A stretch of DNA of 64,000 bases from Endotrypanum monterogeii (taxonomy: Eukaryota > Euglenozoa > Kinetoplastea > Trypanosomatida > Trypanosomatidae), in the NCBI GenBank assembly GCA_000333855.2, contig CM007344.1, positions 494,048-558,047 of the forward strand. Direction: 5' to 3'. The position numbers and the translations under genes are program-made. This document shows, one piece after another, positions 9,478 through 19,814 of the stretch (its first letter is position 1; every line of letters begins with the position of its first letter). The notes beneath the pieces were generated by a model, which saw nothing but the letters and a program-made list of their open reading frames with translations, did not search any database and was not told where the DNA came from.

Positions 9478-10617
9478 TTACCCCTGCCGCTCGCATTTGG
9501 CGCATATGCAGCAGAAACCGCGCCGCTTCAGCTCTGAGGAGCGCTCTACGTAGCACAAATCTTTCAGTTGCGGGTAGTAGTTGATGAGTAGTTCCTCACC
9601 ACGCGCAACATCACGTGTCGTGATCATGGCACCGGTTCGCACGTCCTCGGCAACGTTTGCCGCACAGGAGTGGTTGAGCATCGACCGCGGCAGGTTGAGT
9701 TCCACAGTGCCCTCGCGATGAAAGCAGTTCGCTGTAACGCGCGCCAGAATACCTATCATCTCTTCATACGGCACGATTGTGGTGATGTGTAGCGCGCGCG
9801 CGAGACGTTCATACAGGTGCAGCATCGATGTAGACAACACCTCTGGGCTAAATGTGAGACGGCCTGACAAGATGCGAACCTGTCCCATGGCGGAGGGCAC
9901 CACATGCCTCTGCATCCCAGCCGACAGGACGCGTAGCATAAGGAGCTGTGCTGCTGCAGCGTTGCGCTCCGCTACTGTACCGGCCTTCTGCGCTTCCTTC
10001 ATCTTGGCGAATACATCTAGCTCGATACTTTGGTATGCCGTGTTATAGCACACCGCGGCGTGATAGTGCGACATAGCCTCCTGACGGCAGTCGCGACTGC
10101 AGTACTCCTCATGGCATTCGTGGTTTGTGCACGCAAAGCTGCGCTCCGGAAGGCTGATGCCACAGTACGAGCACAGTCCTTCTTCTACAGGGTACAGAAG
10201 CCACGGATTTGTCGGCTGCACAACAACACTGTTGCGTGGCATATTCTCCAGCGCACGTACCCCGCGGCCTATGCGTTCGTTAATGGTCTCTACCGCGCAA
10301 GACTTGGCAAGCATCGGCTTGACAAATATGTGCAAATGGGAGTCAGTGGAGGGGTAAACCCCAGTCTGTGTTTCCGGAAACATATCGAGGGTTTTCCTGC
10401 AGCGACGCCGGTGCTCCCCAGAGAGAGTTAGCACCGACGCAGCGGTGTTGTAGTCTGCCAGAGCGAAGTACGGCTGCCCTAGTGCGTAGTAGGCGTTCCC
10501 GCGGTAAAGAAATGCCTCGGGTGGGGTCTGCGGCCCTAGGGTGTTGATGACGTGGTTGCAGTACCGTTTCAGCTCCGCTGCGCCTTGCCATGCAGCTTTG
10601 ATTGCATTCACGCTCAT
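9478..10617 (-). CDS. SMYD-like SET/MYND protein methyltransferase
   Basis: The protein is a predicted lysine methyltransferase of the SMYD group, 379 aa from the ATG at 10617. Residues ~10-75 look like a TPR-type helical repeat (FLYRGNAYYALGQPYFALADY). A zinc cluster follows (CSYC near 149-152, then CTNHEC and CSRDC up to Cys190) resembling a MYND finger. The SET core is recognised by SMLNHSC near 313-319, the NHSC signature that forms the cofactor pocket, and EELLINYY near 340-347. The post-SET Cys cluster is GFCCICAKC at the extreme C-terminus. The split order TPR-MYND-SET differs from canonical SMYD proteins, where MYND is embedded in SET. The substrate cannot be told from sequence. Confidence 0.88.
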   Translation of the reverse strand: MSVNAIKAAWQGAAELKRYCNHVINTLGPQTPPEAFLYRGNAYYALGQPYFALADYNTAASVLTLSGEHRRRCRKTLDMFPETQTGVYPSTDSHLHIFVKPMLAKSCAVETINERIGRGVRALENMPRNSVVVQPTNPWLLYPVEEGLCSYCGISLPERSFACTNHECHEEYCSRDCRQEAMSHYHAAVCYNTAYQSIELDVFAKMKEAQKAGTVAERNAAAAQLLMLRVLSAGMQRHVVPSAMGQVRILSGRLTFSPEVLSTSMLHLYERLARALHITTIVPYEEMIGILARVTANCFHREGTVELNLPRSMLNHSCAANVAEDVRTGAMITTRDVARGEELLINYYPQLKDLCYVERSSELKRRGFCCICAKCERQG

Positions 10618-11472
10618 TGTCTCGTCGTGTGTGCTGCCTATGGATGGTGCGAATACTCACTTGCGTGTAAAAAAAAAAATATCAAAGCTGGGCTATTTCG
10701 TTATCAGAGAGGCATGCATGCACTGTGTGGATGATGAGGAGGGCGTCGTCGGTTTGTGGTGGGCAGGCGTAGGCGATAGAGGTTGTTGTCTTCTATCCAC
10801 GCCCAGCTACCCTGTACCCAACACACAAACATCGTTTGTGTGCGTTTTTTTTTTTTTTGGGGGGGGGGGGGCGGTTGGACTTGAGGTGACACACAGAAAA
10901 GGAGATCCATGGGAAGCACACACACTTACACACACGTGCACACTGGTGTCACCGTGATCATCAACGGGTGCAGCTGCAACATCAGGGATCACATATATAT
11001 GCATACATATAAACCGGCTGCTGTAATGATCAAATCTGGTTCTATGGTGGTACGCGCTTGCTGGTGCACTCCTTTGGCCCTCTCCGAGTTTTTGAGCTGC
11101 GATGGTCTCATGTAAGTGGAGGATCATACGACTATAGGAAAGGGGAGGGGGGTTCCAGGCAGGAAAAAAGTCGGTAATGAGAGGGAATGAGTATAAGTGG
11201 ATGATGACGGTACACATTTCGATGACATGAAGACCCGTTCTCCCCTTCCCCTTCCCCGACAGCTTGCATCTCAGCCCTACCCTTTTTTTTTTTTCTAGCA
11301 AGGAAAAAAAAATATATATATGGAAAGGCTGAGCTGGATATGTACGTAGTCTCCCTCCGTCGCACACACACACACACACACACACACCGATAATTTGGAA
11401 AACAAAAGACTCTTCGCCAAATTTTTCGAAGCGAGCCACCTGCCATCCCCTCTCCCTCCCTCCCTCTCTGTC
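10618..11472. other. Spacer with T/G homopolymers and (CA)n
   Basis: Contains a T-run plus G-run at about 10846-10872, A/T-rich (TA) sequence near 10990-11010, an A-run near 11307-11322 and a (CA)n tract at 11363-11387. The long frames through it on the minus strand are low-complexity artefacts. Confidence 0.5.
11363..11387. repeat. (CA)n microsatellite
   Basis: About twelve CA dinucleotides in the 3' UTR of the multi-pass membrane protein gene. Confidence 0.85.
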
Positions 11473-12843
11473 TTACCACCACACGTACGCAGAACTCGTC
11501 CATTTGCTTCGTACTTGTTCCACCCATTCTCGCTCCCGAGCCAAGAGGGCCTCGTAACGACGCAGTTGCCTGTTGGTTGCGTCCAGTCGCGCCGTGTTCA
11601 GAGCGACGAGCTGGGAGACGCTCAAGCCTACCATCAGCCCCAGCACCCCGCCGACCGCGAGTCCTGAAGCCGCCATTCGCATGGCCAGCCTCGTGTCATT
11701 GAGCACCCACCACGGTAACACACCCACCATGGCTCCAGATAACGCGAGGCCCATTACATAGTTGGAGGTGGAACGACACTGTGCATCATGTGGCGGCAAC
11801 GTAAGCGATTTGATACGCCGCATCAGTCGGTCACCGATGCAGAAGGCACAGGCGAAGAGGGTCGTGTTGCCCCCCCACTTAACGACGCTGGCAAAGACAG
11901 ACATGTTAAGGATTGAGAGCACACCCACCCCTGACGCCCTTAGGAACTGCACGTCCACATTCATAGCTTGCACAGCCTTTGCCGTGCCGTGGGCGAGTCC
12001 CATCGCGATGCCGCACTTCATGCTGAACCACACGACAGACGGGGCCGAGTCCAGGAATGGGTCGAGGCCGTAGTAATCCACACGCGGTCGATATTCGTTC
12101 ACGACTCGGGTCAGAGGCCGCCCCGTCTCGATGGACTCCATCAACGCCAGCCACGGCGCGGTCAGAACCCCACCTGCGCGCCGCACGCTCTTACCGCTAT
12201 CCTCGCTCCAGTGCTGTTGTGCTATGTCTTTTGGCAGTGGAGCAGTTCCCTTTCGGGGAAGGGCGCCAACGGGATGTTGCGACGAGGATGCATCAATGCC
12301 TCCCGCTGCACCGCACAACTTTCGCGCCTCGTCCTCAAGGCGATGACGGGCCTCGACGTGGCACCGCGCCTCCTCTTCATTGAGTTGGGGAAAGAGTCCG
12401 AAATATCGCCGCACGCGGTTTACGAATCCGATGATGTCGTTATCTTGTTCATATCGACGCTGTCGCTTTACCTCTTGGATTGCCTCGGCCACGTCCAATT
12501 CTTTTCGATACCTGGTAGACCAGTACCCCGGGGCGGTGCGCTCCTCCGTAGTCAATGGTGAGCCGTCGATGGCCGTGTTCTTGTCCTCCAACCATACCGG
12601 AGGACGGGTGTGCAGGTCGGGACCTCGGATCATGGTAGACGAGTAGCTGGGCCGGTTATGCTCGTCAACAAGGTACTCGAAGACAGAGTGCACAAGCCCA
12701 CTCAACGTCCCGTCATTGTACACCTCACCGCCACCGGCGCTCGTGTAGGGAATTCCACGTTCACGCACCTGGGGGCGTGCGGGGGTGAACGTCTCCTGAA
12801 GGGAGATTGGATCTTCCTCGACGGAGCCTTTTTCTGGTGGCAT
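11473..12843 (-). CDS. Multi-pass membrane protein, Tim17-like in texture
   Basis: The protein is 456 aa from the ATG at 12843 (five upstream codons begin with GTG and were dropped). The first ~220 residues are soluble, with an Arg/Glu-rich helix near 110-170. Residues ~245-400 hold about four to six hydrophobic Gly/Ala-rich segments, including VVWFSMKCGIAMGLAHGTAK, GVLSILNMSVFASVV and GLAVGGVLGLMVGLSV, whose small-residue packing resembles Tim17/22/23 proteins. The tail is charged with a helix (RRYEALLAREREWVEQV). A mitochondrial inner-membrane protein (translocase or respiratory-complex subunit) is plausible, but the assignment rests on texture, not on a clear motif. Confidence 0.7.
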   Translation of the reverse strand: MPPEKGSVEEDPISLQETFTPARPQVRERGIPYTSAGGGEVYNDGTLSGLVHSVFEYLVDEHNRPSYSSTMIRGPDLHTRPPVWLEDKNTAIDGSPLTTEERTAPGYWSTRYRKELDVAEAIQEVKRQRRYEQDNDIIGFVNRVRRYFGLFPQLNEEEARCHVEARHRLEDEARKLCGAAGGIDASSSQHPVGALPRKGTAPLPKDIAQQHWSEDSGKSVRRAGGVLTAPWLALMESIETGRPLTRVVNEYRPRVDYYGLDPFLDSAPSVVWFSMKCGIAMGLAHGTAKAVQAMNVDVQFLRASGVGVLSILNMSVFASVVKWGGNTTLFACAFCIGDRLMRRIKSLTLPPHDAQCRSTSNYVMGLALSGAMVGVLPWWVLNDTRLAMRMAASGLAVGGVLGLMVGLSVSQLVALNTARLDATNRQLRRYEALLAREREWVEQVRSKWTSSAYVWW

Positions 12844-13604
12844 TGTAGATTTTGGCACTCACGGGCTGCTGCAACTGAGCGAATGATGAACGATGGGTTG
12901 GCGTGATGGTGAGGGGCGGGTCCGCATCACGGAGGCAGACGGGTTCGAAGGCGTAGCAAGTAGTGAAGTACTCACGAGCTACCGAAACAGCAAAAAGGCA
13001 CACACCGACAAACAGACGGTACCACACCGTTGGGCTTCTGTAGAGCGAGTTACGGCAGCGTGACGCCCGAGCGATAAACAAAAAAGTGATCGTGAGCCTA
13101 AGTTAGCAACAACAATAATAATAAAAATACAAGAGCGGCGGGAGCGAGGGGGAGGTGCATATGTGTGTGTGTGTGTGTGTGTACATAATGACAGAGAAAC
13201 AGGGAAGTTATACTCGTGCGCTTGCCCACGCAAGACGCCGAAAAGAACCTGCGCGCATCGGGTGAGGGGGTAGGTGTCTGTGTCTACGACATCCTGGCGC
13301 TTGTTGTCGCTTGTGCGCACCGGTCCCTTCATACACGCTCCTCTTCCTTCACTACCATCTCCCTCAGGTCACTGTCGTTTTTTTTTTGATTGTATAGAAA
13401 ATCTGAGGATGCCAATCGGCGACGGTAGGTTGTCAGAGAAGGAGAAAGTGCGGATTGAATTTCAAAGTGGCAACAAGACTACACATCCTTTTTTTTTGTT
13501 TCCGGTTACAGTTTTGAGGGTATTAAGGCCACTCACCCGTGGTGACGGATGTGGTGAGAGGGAAAGAGCATCTGCATTCATCTTCCCATGCCCTCAGGCT
13601 GTCG

Positions 13605-13644
<40 letters not shown>

Positions 13645-14378
13645 AAAGTTTTTCCGCTTCCTTCGCTTCACGCCAAACAACCAGTGGGGAGGATAAGTCC
13701 TACGGAGGCTGGTAGGCACGCGCTGAGACACTAATGCTGGCATGCACACATATACGTATATCCACACGGACACCGCCGTCTTGTAAGCATGATCACCTAC
13801 GCCCCCCAAAACAGGAAGCCTGGGATCGAGAGGATGAGCCCTCATCAGGATCTGTGATCAAGGTGACTGCACAGCACACCATGTGAAGCGGGAGAGAGTA
13901 ATAATGTACACAGAAAGTCCGAGGCGTATTATTCAGTTTGTAGGGGGGAGGGGAGGGAGGGGGAGAAGCAGACAGAATCGGGGGTGCACCCACGCCACGT
14001 GCTTATTGAGGTACTAAAACAGCAACAACAATAAAAAAAAGCTACCACGGTAAAAAGAGGAAATGTGAGAGATTTAAAAAAAAAAGGGGGGACAGTGATG
14101 ACACACTCAAAAAACAACAACAACAGATGTACACCAAGACAATGATGATAAGTACATCTCTTCGCTGCCTCCCCCTAACCTCAACATTCGTCTGCTTACC
14201 ATGTCCGTGTCTGTTACCTTGCACAAACTCACTCCTTTCACACGGGGCTCACGTCACAACCACCCCCCCCCCAAAAAAAAAAAAGAGACGAGTACATCTC
14301 GGGATGGTGCGTGTTTGCCTTCACGAGAAGAGTCACCAACTCTACCCTTTCGGGTTGGTCCATGAGTCGGTGTCCAGC
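12844..14378. other. Spacer, 1.5 kb, microsatellite-rich
   Basis: Contains a (TG)n tract at 13162-13182, a long (TA)n tract at 13608-13641, and A- and C-runs around 14030-14285. No gene recognised. Confidence 0.5.
13608..13641. repeat. (TA)n microsatellite, 34 bp
   Basis: Seventeen consecutive TA dinucleotides in the transcribed spacer between the E2 gene and the multi-pass membrane protein gene. Confidence 0.9.
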
Positions 14379-14957
14379 TTAGATTACGCAGTTCCCGCCC
14401 ATCCACCGCCTTGCTATCAGTTCAAAGCGAGCTGGCTCGTCCTTCAGGATTTGCGCCGCTGTTTTTGCCACACCGGGGAGCGGGTCGTCGTAGTTTGGGA
14501 GCGCGAACAGCATCTCAATCGCGACTACCATGTCCTTGATGGTGCATGTAGGTCGCCACTCGGTCTGAAGCCCCAAGCACACACCCCAGTCCCCCTTGCC
14601 GGCATCGCCTTCAATGTTGGGGTGAAAGATTCGATGCGGCCCGGTGTAGCGCACCTTCGGGCCACTGTAGGGAAATTCGTCGGAGAATACTAGGCGGAAG
14701 TTAAACGTGCCGCCCTGCCAAATACCCCGCAGCGGTGTATACGAGACGTGCACCACGTACCAGTCCATCGAGTCCATCCTGACATCGCTCGTGACTCCGT
14801 CGAGTTTGAGCATGTCGGCCCGAATGCGTCCCTGGGCAGCGCTGTATGAGCTGATCGTTGCAGCAGTCGTGTTGGCGCTCGTGGACGATACGAATTCCCC
14901 GCTCTGCTGTGCCTTTAAGAGCTGCTTTCGCTCGCGTGTAAGACGGGCAAGGCTCAT
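14379..14957 (-). CDS. Ubiquitin-like conjugating enzyme E2, UBC12-like
   Basis: The product is an E2 enzyme that carries a ubiquitin-like modifier on a cysteine. The protein is 192 aa, near the size of UBC12/UBE2M. The E2 fold runs from about residue 40: GIWQGGTFNFRLVF and FPYSGPKVRYTG are the standard beta-sheet, HPN is at 112-114, and the catalytic Cys is Cys127 in GVCLGL. Seven to eight residues more than usual separate HPN from the Cys (EGDAGKGDW), a small insertion in the active-site loop. The segment EWRPTCTIKDMVVAIEMLF fits UBC12 best, suggesting NEDD8 conjugation, but a generic ubiquitin E2 is possible. The UBC12 N-terminal docking peptide for its E1 is not obvious; the first 40 residues are Ser/Thr/Ala-rich. 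A (TA)n tract at 14962-14984 sits immediately upstream of the ATG. Confidence 0.88.
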   Translation of the reverse strand: MSLARLTRERKQLLKAQQSGEFVSSTSANTTAATISSYSAAQGRIRADMLKLDGVTSDVRMDSMDWYVVHVSYTPLRGIWQGGTFNFRLVFSDEFPYSGPKVRYTGPHRIFHPNIEGDAGKGDWGVCLGLQTEWRPTCTIKDMVVAIEMLFALPNYDDPLPGVAKTAAQILKDEPARFELIARRWMGGNCVI

Positions 14958-14961
14958 ACTG

Positions 14962-14984
14962 TATATATATATATATATATATAT
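14962..14984. repeat. (TA)n tract next to the E2 start codon
   Basis: About eleven TA dinucleotides end five bases from the ATG at 14957. A pyrimidine tract with AG at about 15003-15002 upstream is a likely splice acceptor, which would put the repeat inside the 5' UTR. Confidence 0.8.
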
Positions 14985-15261
14985 GCTGATGTGAAAAAGA
15001 TCTGCAAAGAGCAGAGAAAGAAAAAGAAGTGCACCAATATCACCGAGGAGAGGAGAGGAGAGGGGGGGGGGCAGAGGGAAATGTCAGTCAAATGATTGGT
15101 AGTAGGGCTATATGTCAGTGCAAGAGTGCTCAGCCGCCTATCACTGTGCTTGTGTCTGCTCGCAAGAGGGCATGCACACAGGGACGGTGAGGCGAGACCA
15201 CGAGTGGAAGGTAAATATGTCGCCAAGGGTCTATGCCTTGGAAAAGGGAAAGAGAGAATAG

Positions 15262-15281
15262 CAAACCTTCGAAGGTTTGCT
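15262..15281. repeat. Perfect 20-bp palindrome
   Basis: The left half GCAAACCTTC is the exact reverse complement of the right half GAAGGTTTGC with no loop. It lies in transcribed non-coding sequence. Function unknown. Confidence 0.85.
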
Positions 15282-16002
15282 GTGGGGAGGAGGAGAGGGG
15301 ATTGAAGCAACAGGTGCAGGCCGTAGGTACAGAAACAGTCGGTGCAAGGATCCAAGGTTTGGCCACCTGGCGGGAGCCTGCGGTCCCTCAAATCATCACT
15401 GGGTAATGGTCGAGACGAATGCGCAGCGATATGGGGTCTCCAAATCCGCGCCACAGCACCAACAAGAGTAGCAGCGGTAGTGGTGGTGGTAGGGGCGAAG
15501 AGGCAGGCAGGCAGCGAGGAGGGGGGAAGCTGAAGGGGGCAGCATGGCAACTACTGCATGGGGAGTGGTAGAACTGCACGCTAGCCACTAGTTGCACCTC
15601 TTTTGTAGAGAATTTTTTTTTTTTTGAGTGACGCCCCCAACTCCACATCCGAGACAGGTCAAACGCAGCGCAGGGCAGAGACTCAAATCTACAACGCTGA
15701 TAAAAAGAGCACACATAAAAGAGGTAAATGATACAAAGGGGTGAAAACACACAGATACACGCGGGTGAGGAAAAAAAAAACGAGATAAACAGTACAGTGA
15801 ATTGAAGGGGAAGGGGGATACTGATTATCAGTGGTGGTGGTGATGATGGATGGGAAATGGGGGGGAATGCAAGTGGACTGGAGAACTCTAGGATATGTCC
15901 TTCTGTTTTCGTTTTTTCTCACCGCATCAATTCTGCCAGAACCTAGTCGACGACACATACACATACACATACACACACGCACATACACACTAATGCATAC
16001 AA

Positions 16003-16003
<1 letters not shown>

Positions 16004-16068
<65 letters not shown>
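16004..16068. repeat. Compound (CA)n(TA)n microsatellite
   Basis: About 34 bp of CA repeats run into about 30 bp of TA repeats, separated only by a TGT-like junction. Confidence 0.85.
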
Positions 16069-16070
<2 letters not shown>

Positions 16071-16708
16071 GGGTTACACTCTCGTTGTATAGTGGGAAAA
16101 TTAAAGGGCTAGAAAATGAAAGAGGGGCAAGACGGCGGAGGTAGGGTATATATCGCATAGTATATAAATAAATATATGCAGCACCTTCCGTGATTATTAC
16201 GCACGAGTATGCGTGTATGTATGAGAGTATGATGCTATGTTCGAATGCAGTGGTGATCGGTGTCGAGTTCATGTGAGTCTCTGGGAGGAATACATATGTG
16301 CGGGGGTGGGTGGGGAGGAACGCTTTCCGGCATGCTCGAGGTCACTGAACAACGAAAAAAAAAAAATGTGGAGCATAAGAGGGAAGGGGGGGGGAGGGGG
16401 AAAAAAAAAGGTGTGTAGACGAGCGAGATACAATAGAGCACGCGAGTAAAAAAACTCGCCGTCTTGCCACCTCCGCCATAGTAAAAAATCGTAATACACA
16501 TATGAGAAACAGCTCTACAGCAGCAGGGCACATGGTAGGCTCATACCCCCAGGGGGAGGAAGGGGAGGGGTGCGTGTCATGCGGGACACCTCCCTCCCCT
16601 CCCTCCCTCCTCACTCATTTTTCGTGTGCTTGGTCCCCGACGTCGATGTTACCCTCCCTTTCCCTTTCCACTCACTGTCCGAAAGCGGGGGGGGGGGGGG
16701 AAGGGCGT

Positions 16709-19171
16709 TCACCGAAGCTCAATCTCTGCATTCATGAACGAGAGGCCACCACGGTCTTCAGAGAGACTAGCGCAGCGCATAGGTGCGGCGGACGCCGCCC
16801 GTGCGCGGGCAGTAGAGAGGGCAGAGGTGCTTCCTGAGCTCATACCCGAGCTTCTATACGTAGAGTGGCTGAGCGAATATGCGTTGGGAGAGTTGTAGAC
16901 GCTGCTGTACAGATGCGGCGAAGACTCGCGAAGCTCACTCGAGGGGAAACAGCGCCAGAAGCGAAGCGTCTCGTCTCCGGCGGCTGAGACCACTGTTTCC
17001 CCATCCGCCGAGAGGGCGAGGTGCAGCACGCGCGATGTGTGGCCGATGAGATTGGCAATGCGTCGTAGCGATGGGTAACGCCAGATGCTGATCTGATTAT
17101 CTGTGTAGCCATGAGCCGTTACGAGCTCGGTACCCGTGCGGTTCCAAACCACACCACATACTTGGCTCCCGGTATTGATGTGGTGCATGCACTCACCTGT
17201 GAGCGAGTTCCAAAAGCGTAACGTCTTGTCGTGAGAGCCGCCGCCGCTGGCGAGGAGGGCCGGCTGCGTCGGGCACCAGCTGAGCGCCTTCACTGCTGCA
17301 GTGTGCTGATTTAGGGAAAAAAGGGGTTGGTAGTCACTGTGGCGGTAAACCCCGCTGATGTCACCGCTGCTGTGGCTCCCTGTCGCGATGCAGCGGCGGT
17401 CCCAGAGAAGGAGACGGTTATCGTTGCCGCCACTCGCCAACATCGCACCCGTCGGCGACCACTTCAGACCGCAAACTTCTGTTTCGTGACCACGAAGGAC
17501 CGATGTTGCGCTCGCCAGGGAGGCAAAGGACGATGGCGAGGACGCGGACGCGGAGGTGTCCCGCTCGCGTGAGTCGCGCAGCACGATGGTGCTGTCTCGA
17601 CTCCCCGAGGCCAAAAGCCAGCCCCCTTGCGGTTCCCAGGAGAGGGAGACGGTGCGGTCGGCATGCTGCCGGTATGCGTGTACCATTTGTTGGGTTTCCA
17701 CATCCCACACTTCCACGGCACCGCTATTTCGGCCGATGGCGAGATGACGCCCATCAGGTGCCCAGTTAAGCCCACAGACGAGCTGGGCGTTTGCCGATCG
17801 GCTTTCCTCGCGGAGTCGGGAGCCAGCCGACGCAACACGTGGCAGCTCAGTGATACCGCACGTCTTGGCATCCCATAGGTAAACGCTATTCTGTAGCGCG
17901 ACGCATAGGACATCGGATGTGGCCGACCAGTCGATCAGGTTCATGTAAAAGTCGTCCTCCATGTCGGCCGCGTCGAGGATGCGCTCCGGCGTGTGCGGGA
18001 TAACGCGGAACGAGGGGGTCGTGAAGTTGCGCGTGCGATTGCACTCAAAGACGACACCGAGCGACGCACCGAAGCGCGCGCCTTCTTCCATGCCGAAGGA
18101 GTTGACTTCTGACGTGGCAAGCGGCACGCGAGTTGGCAGCACAGCGCCGTGCTTGTGACTTGCCAGAGATGGCATCGATGCGTGCTCCTCCTCTTCATTG
18201 TGCATCCAGCCCTCCGCGGAGACATCATCGTCCTCGTTTTCATCGGTTGGGCGAAGCCTCACAGAGCACCTGCGGGTCAATACGCGGTAGCCCACCCCCG
18301 CAGTGGTATCCGTGACGGACATGTACGCATCTGCCTCTTCATCCTCCACTTGCCCCCCAGTACGAGTGCTTTGCGGGGTCGTGCCCAATGGGTGCGCCGT
18401 TGTATCATTTACCGGGAGAACGGTTGTCTGCTCCACATCGCCGAAGAGCGTGCGTGCGAGCTTTGTTGTGTACGGCTCGAGCTCCATCGCCGAGGCCGGC
18501 GAGTTTCTGTCATCATCAGCGAAGTGATCGCTGTGAGTGCTGCGCAGGTCCACACCAGTCACTGATTGACGACTTTCACTGCGATCGCGACTGCGGAGCA
18601 CCGTGGCTGATGGATCTAGATGCATCTTTGCGAACACACTGCTAAGACGCGCGCCGCTGGGCGCCATAGCGGAGCTACCTGCCCGTGGAAGACTCCGATA
18701 AGAGAGCGGTGAGGCGACAGTGGCGTGGTGGGAGGGGCTGTAGGAGTCTTCCAGAGATGGAGACATGCAGAAGGACGGATCACGCGATGAGCTCCGGGTT
18801 GCGAGGTGATGTTGTTGCTGCTGTGCTGCTCGGATAAGCATAGGCGTCTTCCGTTCACGAGAGGTGAGGAGGAAGTGTGCAATGGATGTTGTCTTTCGTG
18901 AGGGGGCTGATATGTAGCGGTCCACTGACACCTGCGAGGAAGGCGTCGCTGAAAGAGGGGCACATCGTGGTGTGTATCTCTGGGGCTTACCGAAATGTGA
19001 AAACGGTGGTGAGTTGCCGCGCAGGTGGGAGGAGGCAACTGACCTCGGCGTCGTATCATCAGGACGTCGTGGAGCAGGCGAGCTCGGGGACGCAAACAAT
19101 GAATCCGTGGCGGGGGTACGGATGATGGGGCTAAAGGCGTGCGTGCCCCGTTGTGGTGTGCCGAAATCCAT
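16709..19171 (-). CDS. CDC20: CDC20/CDH1-family APC/C activator, WD40
   Basis: This is a substrate-recruiting activator of the anaphase-promoting complex. It is 820 aa against ~450-500 for typical family members, the excess being a Ser/Thr/Pro-rich N-terminal half of ~400 residues. A C-box-like VDRYISAPSRK is near residue 85-95. The WD40 propeller begins around FRVIPHTPERILDAADMEDD (~395) and has the family blocks DFYMNLIDWS, LNWAPDGRHLAIG, LASGSRDSTIVLRD, VCGLKWSPTGAMLASGGNDN, VKALSWCPTQ, GSQVCGVVWNRTGTELVTAHGY and SADGETVVSAAGDETLRFWR. The protein ends in Leu-Arg, equivalent to the Ile-Arg tail that docks on APC/C TPR subunits. The blocks GGNDN and GAGDETLRFW-like (here AAGDETLRFW) fit CDH1 as well as CDC20, so the choice between the two is open. 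From memory, T. brucei has a CDC20 in the same chromosomal neighbourhood. Confidence 0.92.
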   Translation of the reverse strand: MDFGTPQRGTHAFSPIIRTPATDSLFASPSSPAPRRPDDTTPRSVASSHLRGNSPPFSHFGKPQRYTPRCAPLSATPSSQVSVDRYISAPSRKTTSIAHFLLTSRERKTPMLIRAAQQQQHHLATRSSSRDPSFCMSPSLEDSYSPSHHATVASPLSYRSLPRAGSSAMAPSGARLSSVFAKMHLDPSATVLRSRDRSESRQSVTGVDLRSTHSDHFADDDRNSPASAMELEPYTTKLARTLFGDVEQTTVLPVNDTTAHPLGTTPQSTRTGGQVEDEEADAYMSVTDTTAGVGYRVLTRRCSVRLRPTDENEDDDVSAEGWMHNEEEEHASMPSLASHKHGAVLPTRVPLATSEVNSFGMEEGARFGASLGVVFECNRTRNFTTPSFRVIPHTPERILDAADMEDDFYMNLIDWSATSDVLCVALQNSVYLWDAKTCGITELPRVASAGSRLREESRSANAQLVCGLNWAPDGRHLAIGRNSGAVEVWDVETQQMVHAYRQHADRTVSLSWEPQGGWLLASGSRDSTIVLRDSRERDTSASASSPSSFASLASATSVLRGHETEVCGLKWSPTGAMLASGGNDNRLLLWDRRCIATGSHSSGDISGVYRHSDYQPLFSLNQHTAAVKALSWCPTQPALLASGGGSHDKTLRFWNSLTGECMHHINTGSQVCGVVWNRTGTELVTAHGYTDNQISIWRYPSLRRIANLIGHTSRVLHLALSADGETVVSAAGDETLRFWRCFPSSELRESSPHLYSSVYNSPNAYSLSHSTYRSSGMSSGSTSALSTARARAASAAPMRCASLSEDRGGLSFMNAEIELR

Positions 19172-19600
19172 AGTAGCAGTAGTCGTGCAGGCGGGGCTTG
19201 TGTTGGAGGAAAAAAGGATAGGTGGTCAGCGCACAGTGTCAGCTTCTCGCCACTTCTATTTCCTTGAGGTTGTCTGTGTGGTGTATTTGAATGTCTGTGA
19301 TGGATTTATTGCACACTTCACCCACCTCCACGCATACACCCCCAGACGAAGAAAGAGCCTCTCTTGGGTGGGGGGGGGGGAGATCTCCAAGTGCGTGCTG
19401 TGCGTATATGAATATGTGTGAGAGAAATACAGTTATGAGTGAGCGCAGTCGGTGGGGTGGGTGCTACGTGCGCCGAACGTTCAGGAAAGTGCGCGACTGT
19501 GTGCTGTGAGTTTGGTTTGTTGAGAAAAGAGAACAAAAACCGCTTATACGTCGATTCGTTCTCCACACCCAAGAGACTGTACGTTGTGATGATGCGCCGG

Positions 19601-19605
<5 letters not shown>

Positions 19606-19638
<33 letters not shown>
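19606..19638. repeat. (CA)n microsatellite
   Basis: About sixteen CA dinucleotides in the 3.4-kb spacer. Confidence 0.88.
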
Positions 19639-19641
<3 letters not shown>

Positions 19642-19774
19642 CGGATACAAAATATATAAAAGAGGAGACTTAACAACGGAGGGTCCTAAGACAGGTATAA
19701 AAATGAACGAAAAAGGGCAGAAATAAAGAAAAAGAAGGATCAGCATAAAAAACAATGAACAATAACAACGAAAC

Positions 19775-19776
<2 letters not shown>

Positions 19777-19806
<30 letters not shown>
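19777..19806. repeat. (TA)n microsatellite
   Basis: About fifteen AT dinucleotides followed by a degenerate AT-rich tail. Confidence 0.88.

Positions 19807-19814
<8 letters not shown>

Larger units (their letters stand above)
14985..16708. other. Spacer, 1.7 kb, between CDC20-like and E2 genes
   Basis: Contains a perfect 20-bp palindrome at 15262-15281, A- and T-runs, a (CA)n tract at about 16004-16037 followed immediately by (TA)n at about 16039-16068, and poly-purine stretches near 16380-16410 and 16686-16702. Frames through it are low-complexity. No RNA gene recognised. Confidence 0.5.

Noticed and set aside
14954..15550. 198-codon frame ending at the E2 gene start
   Set aside because: Pro/Ser/Thr/Leu content is a translated pyrimidine-rich leader and (TA)n.
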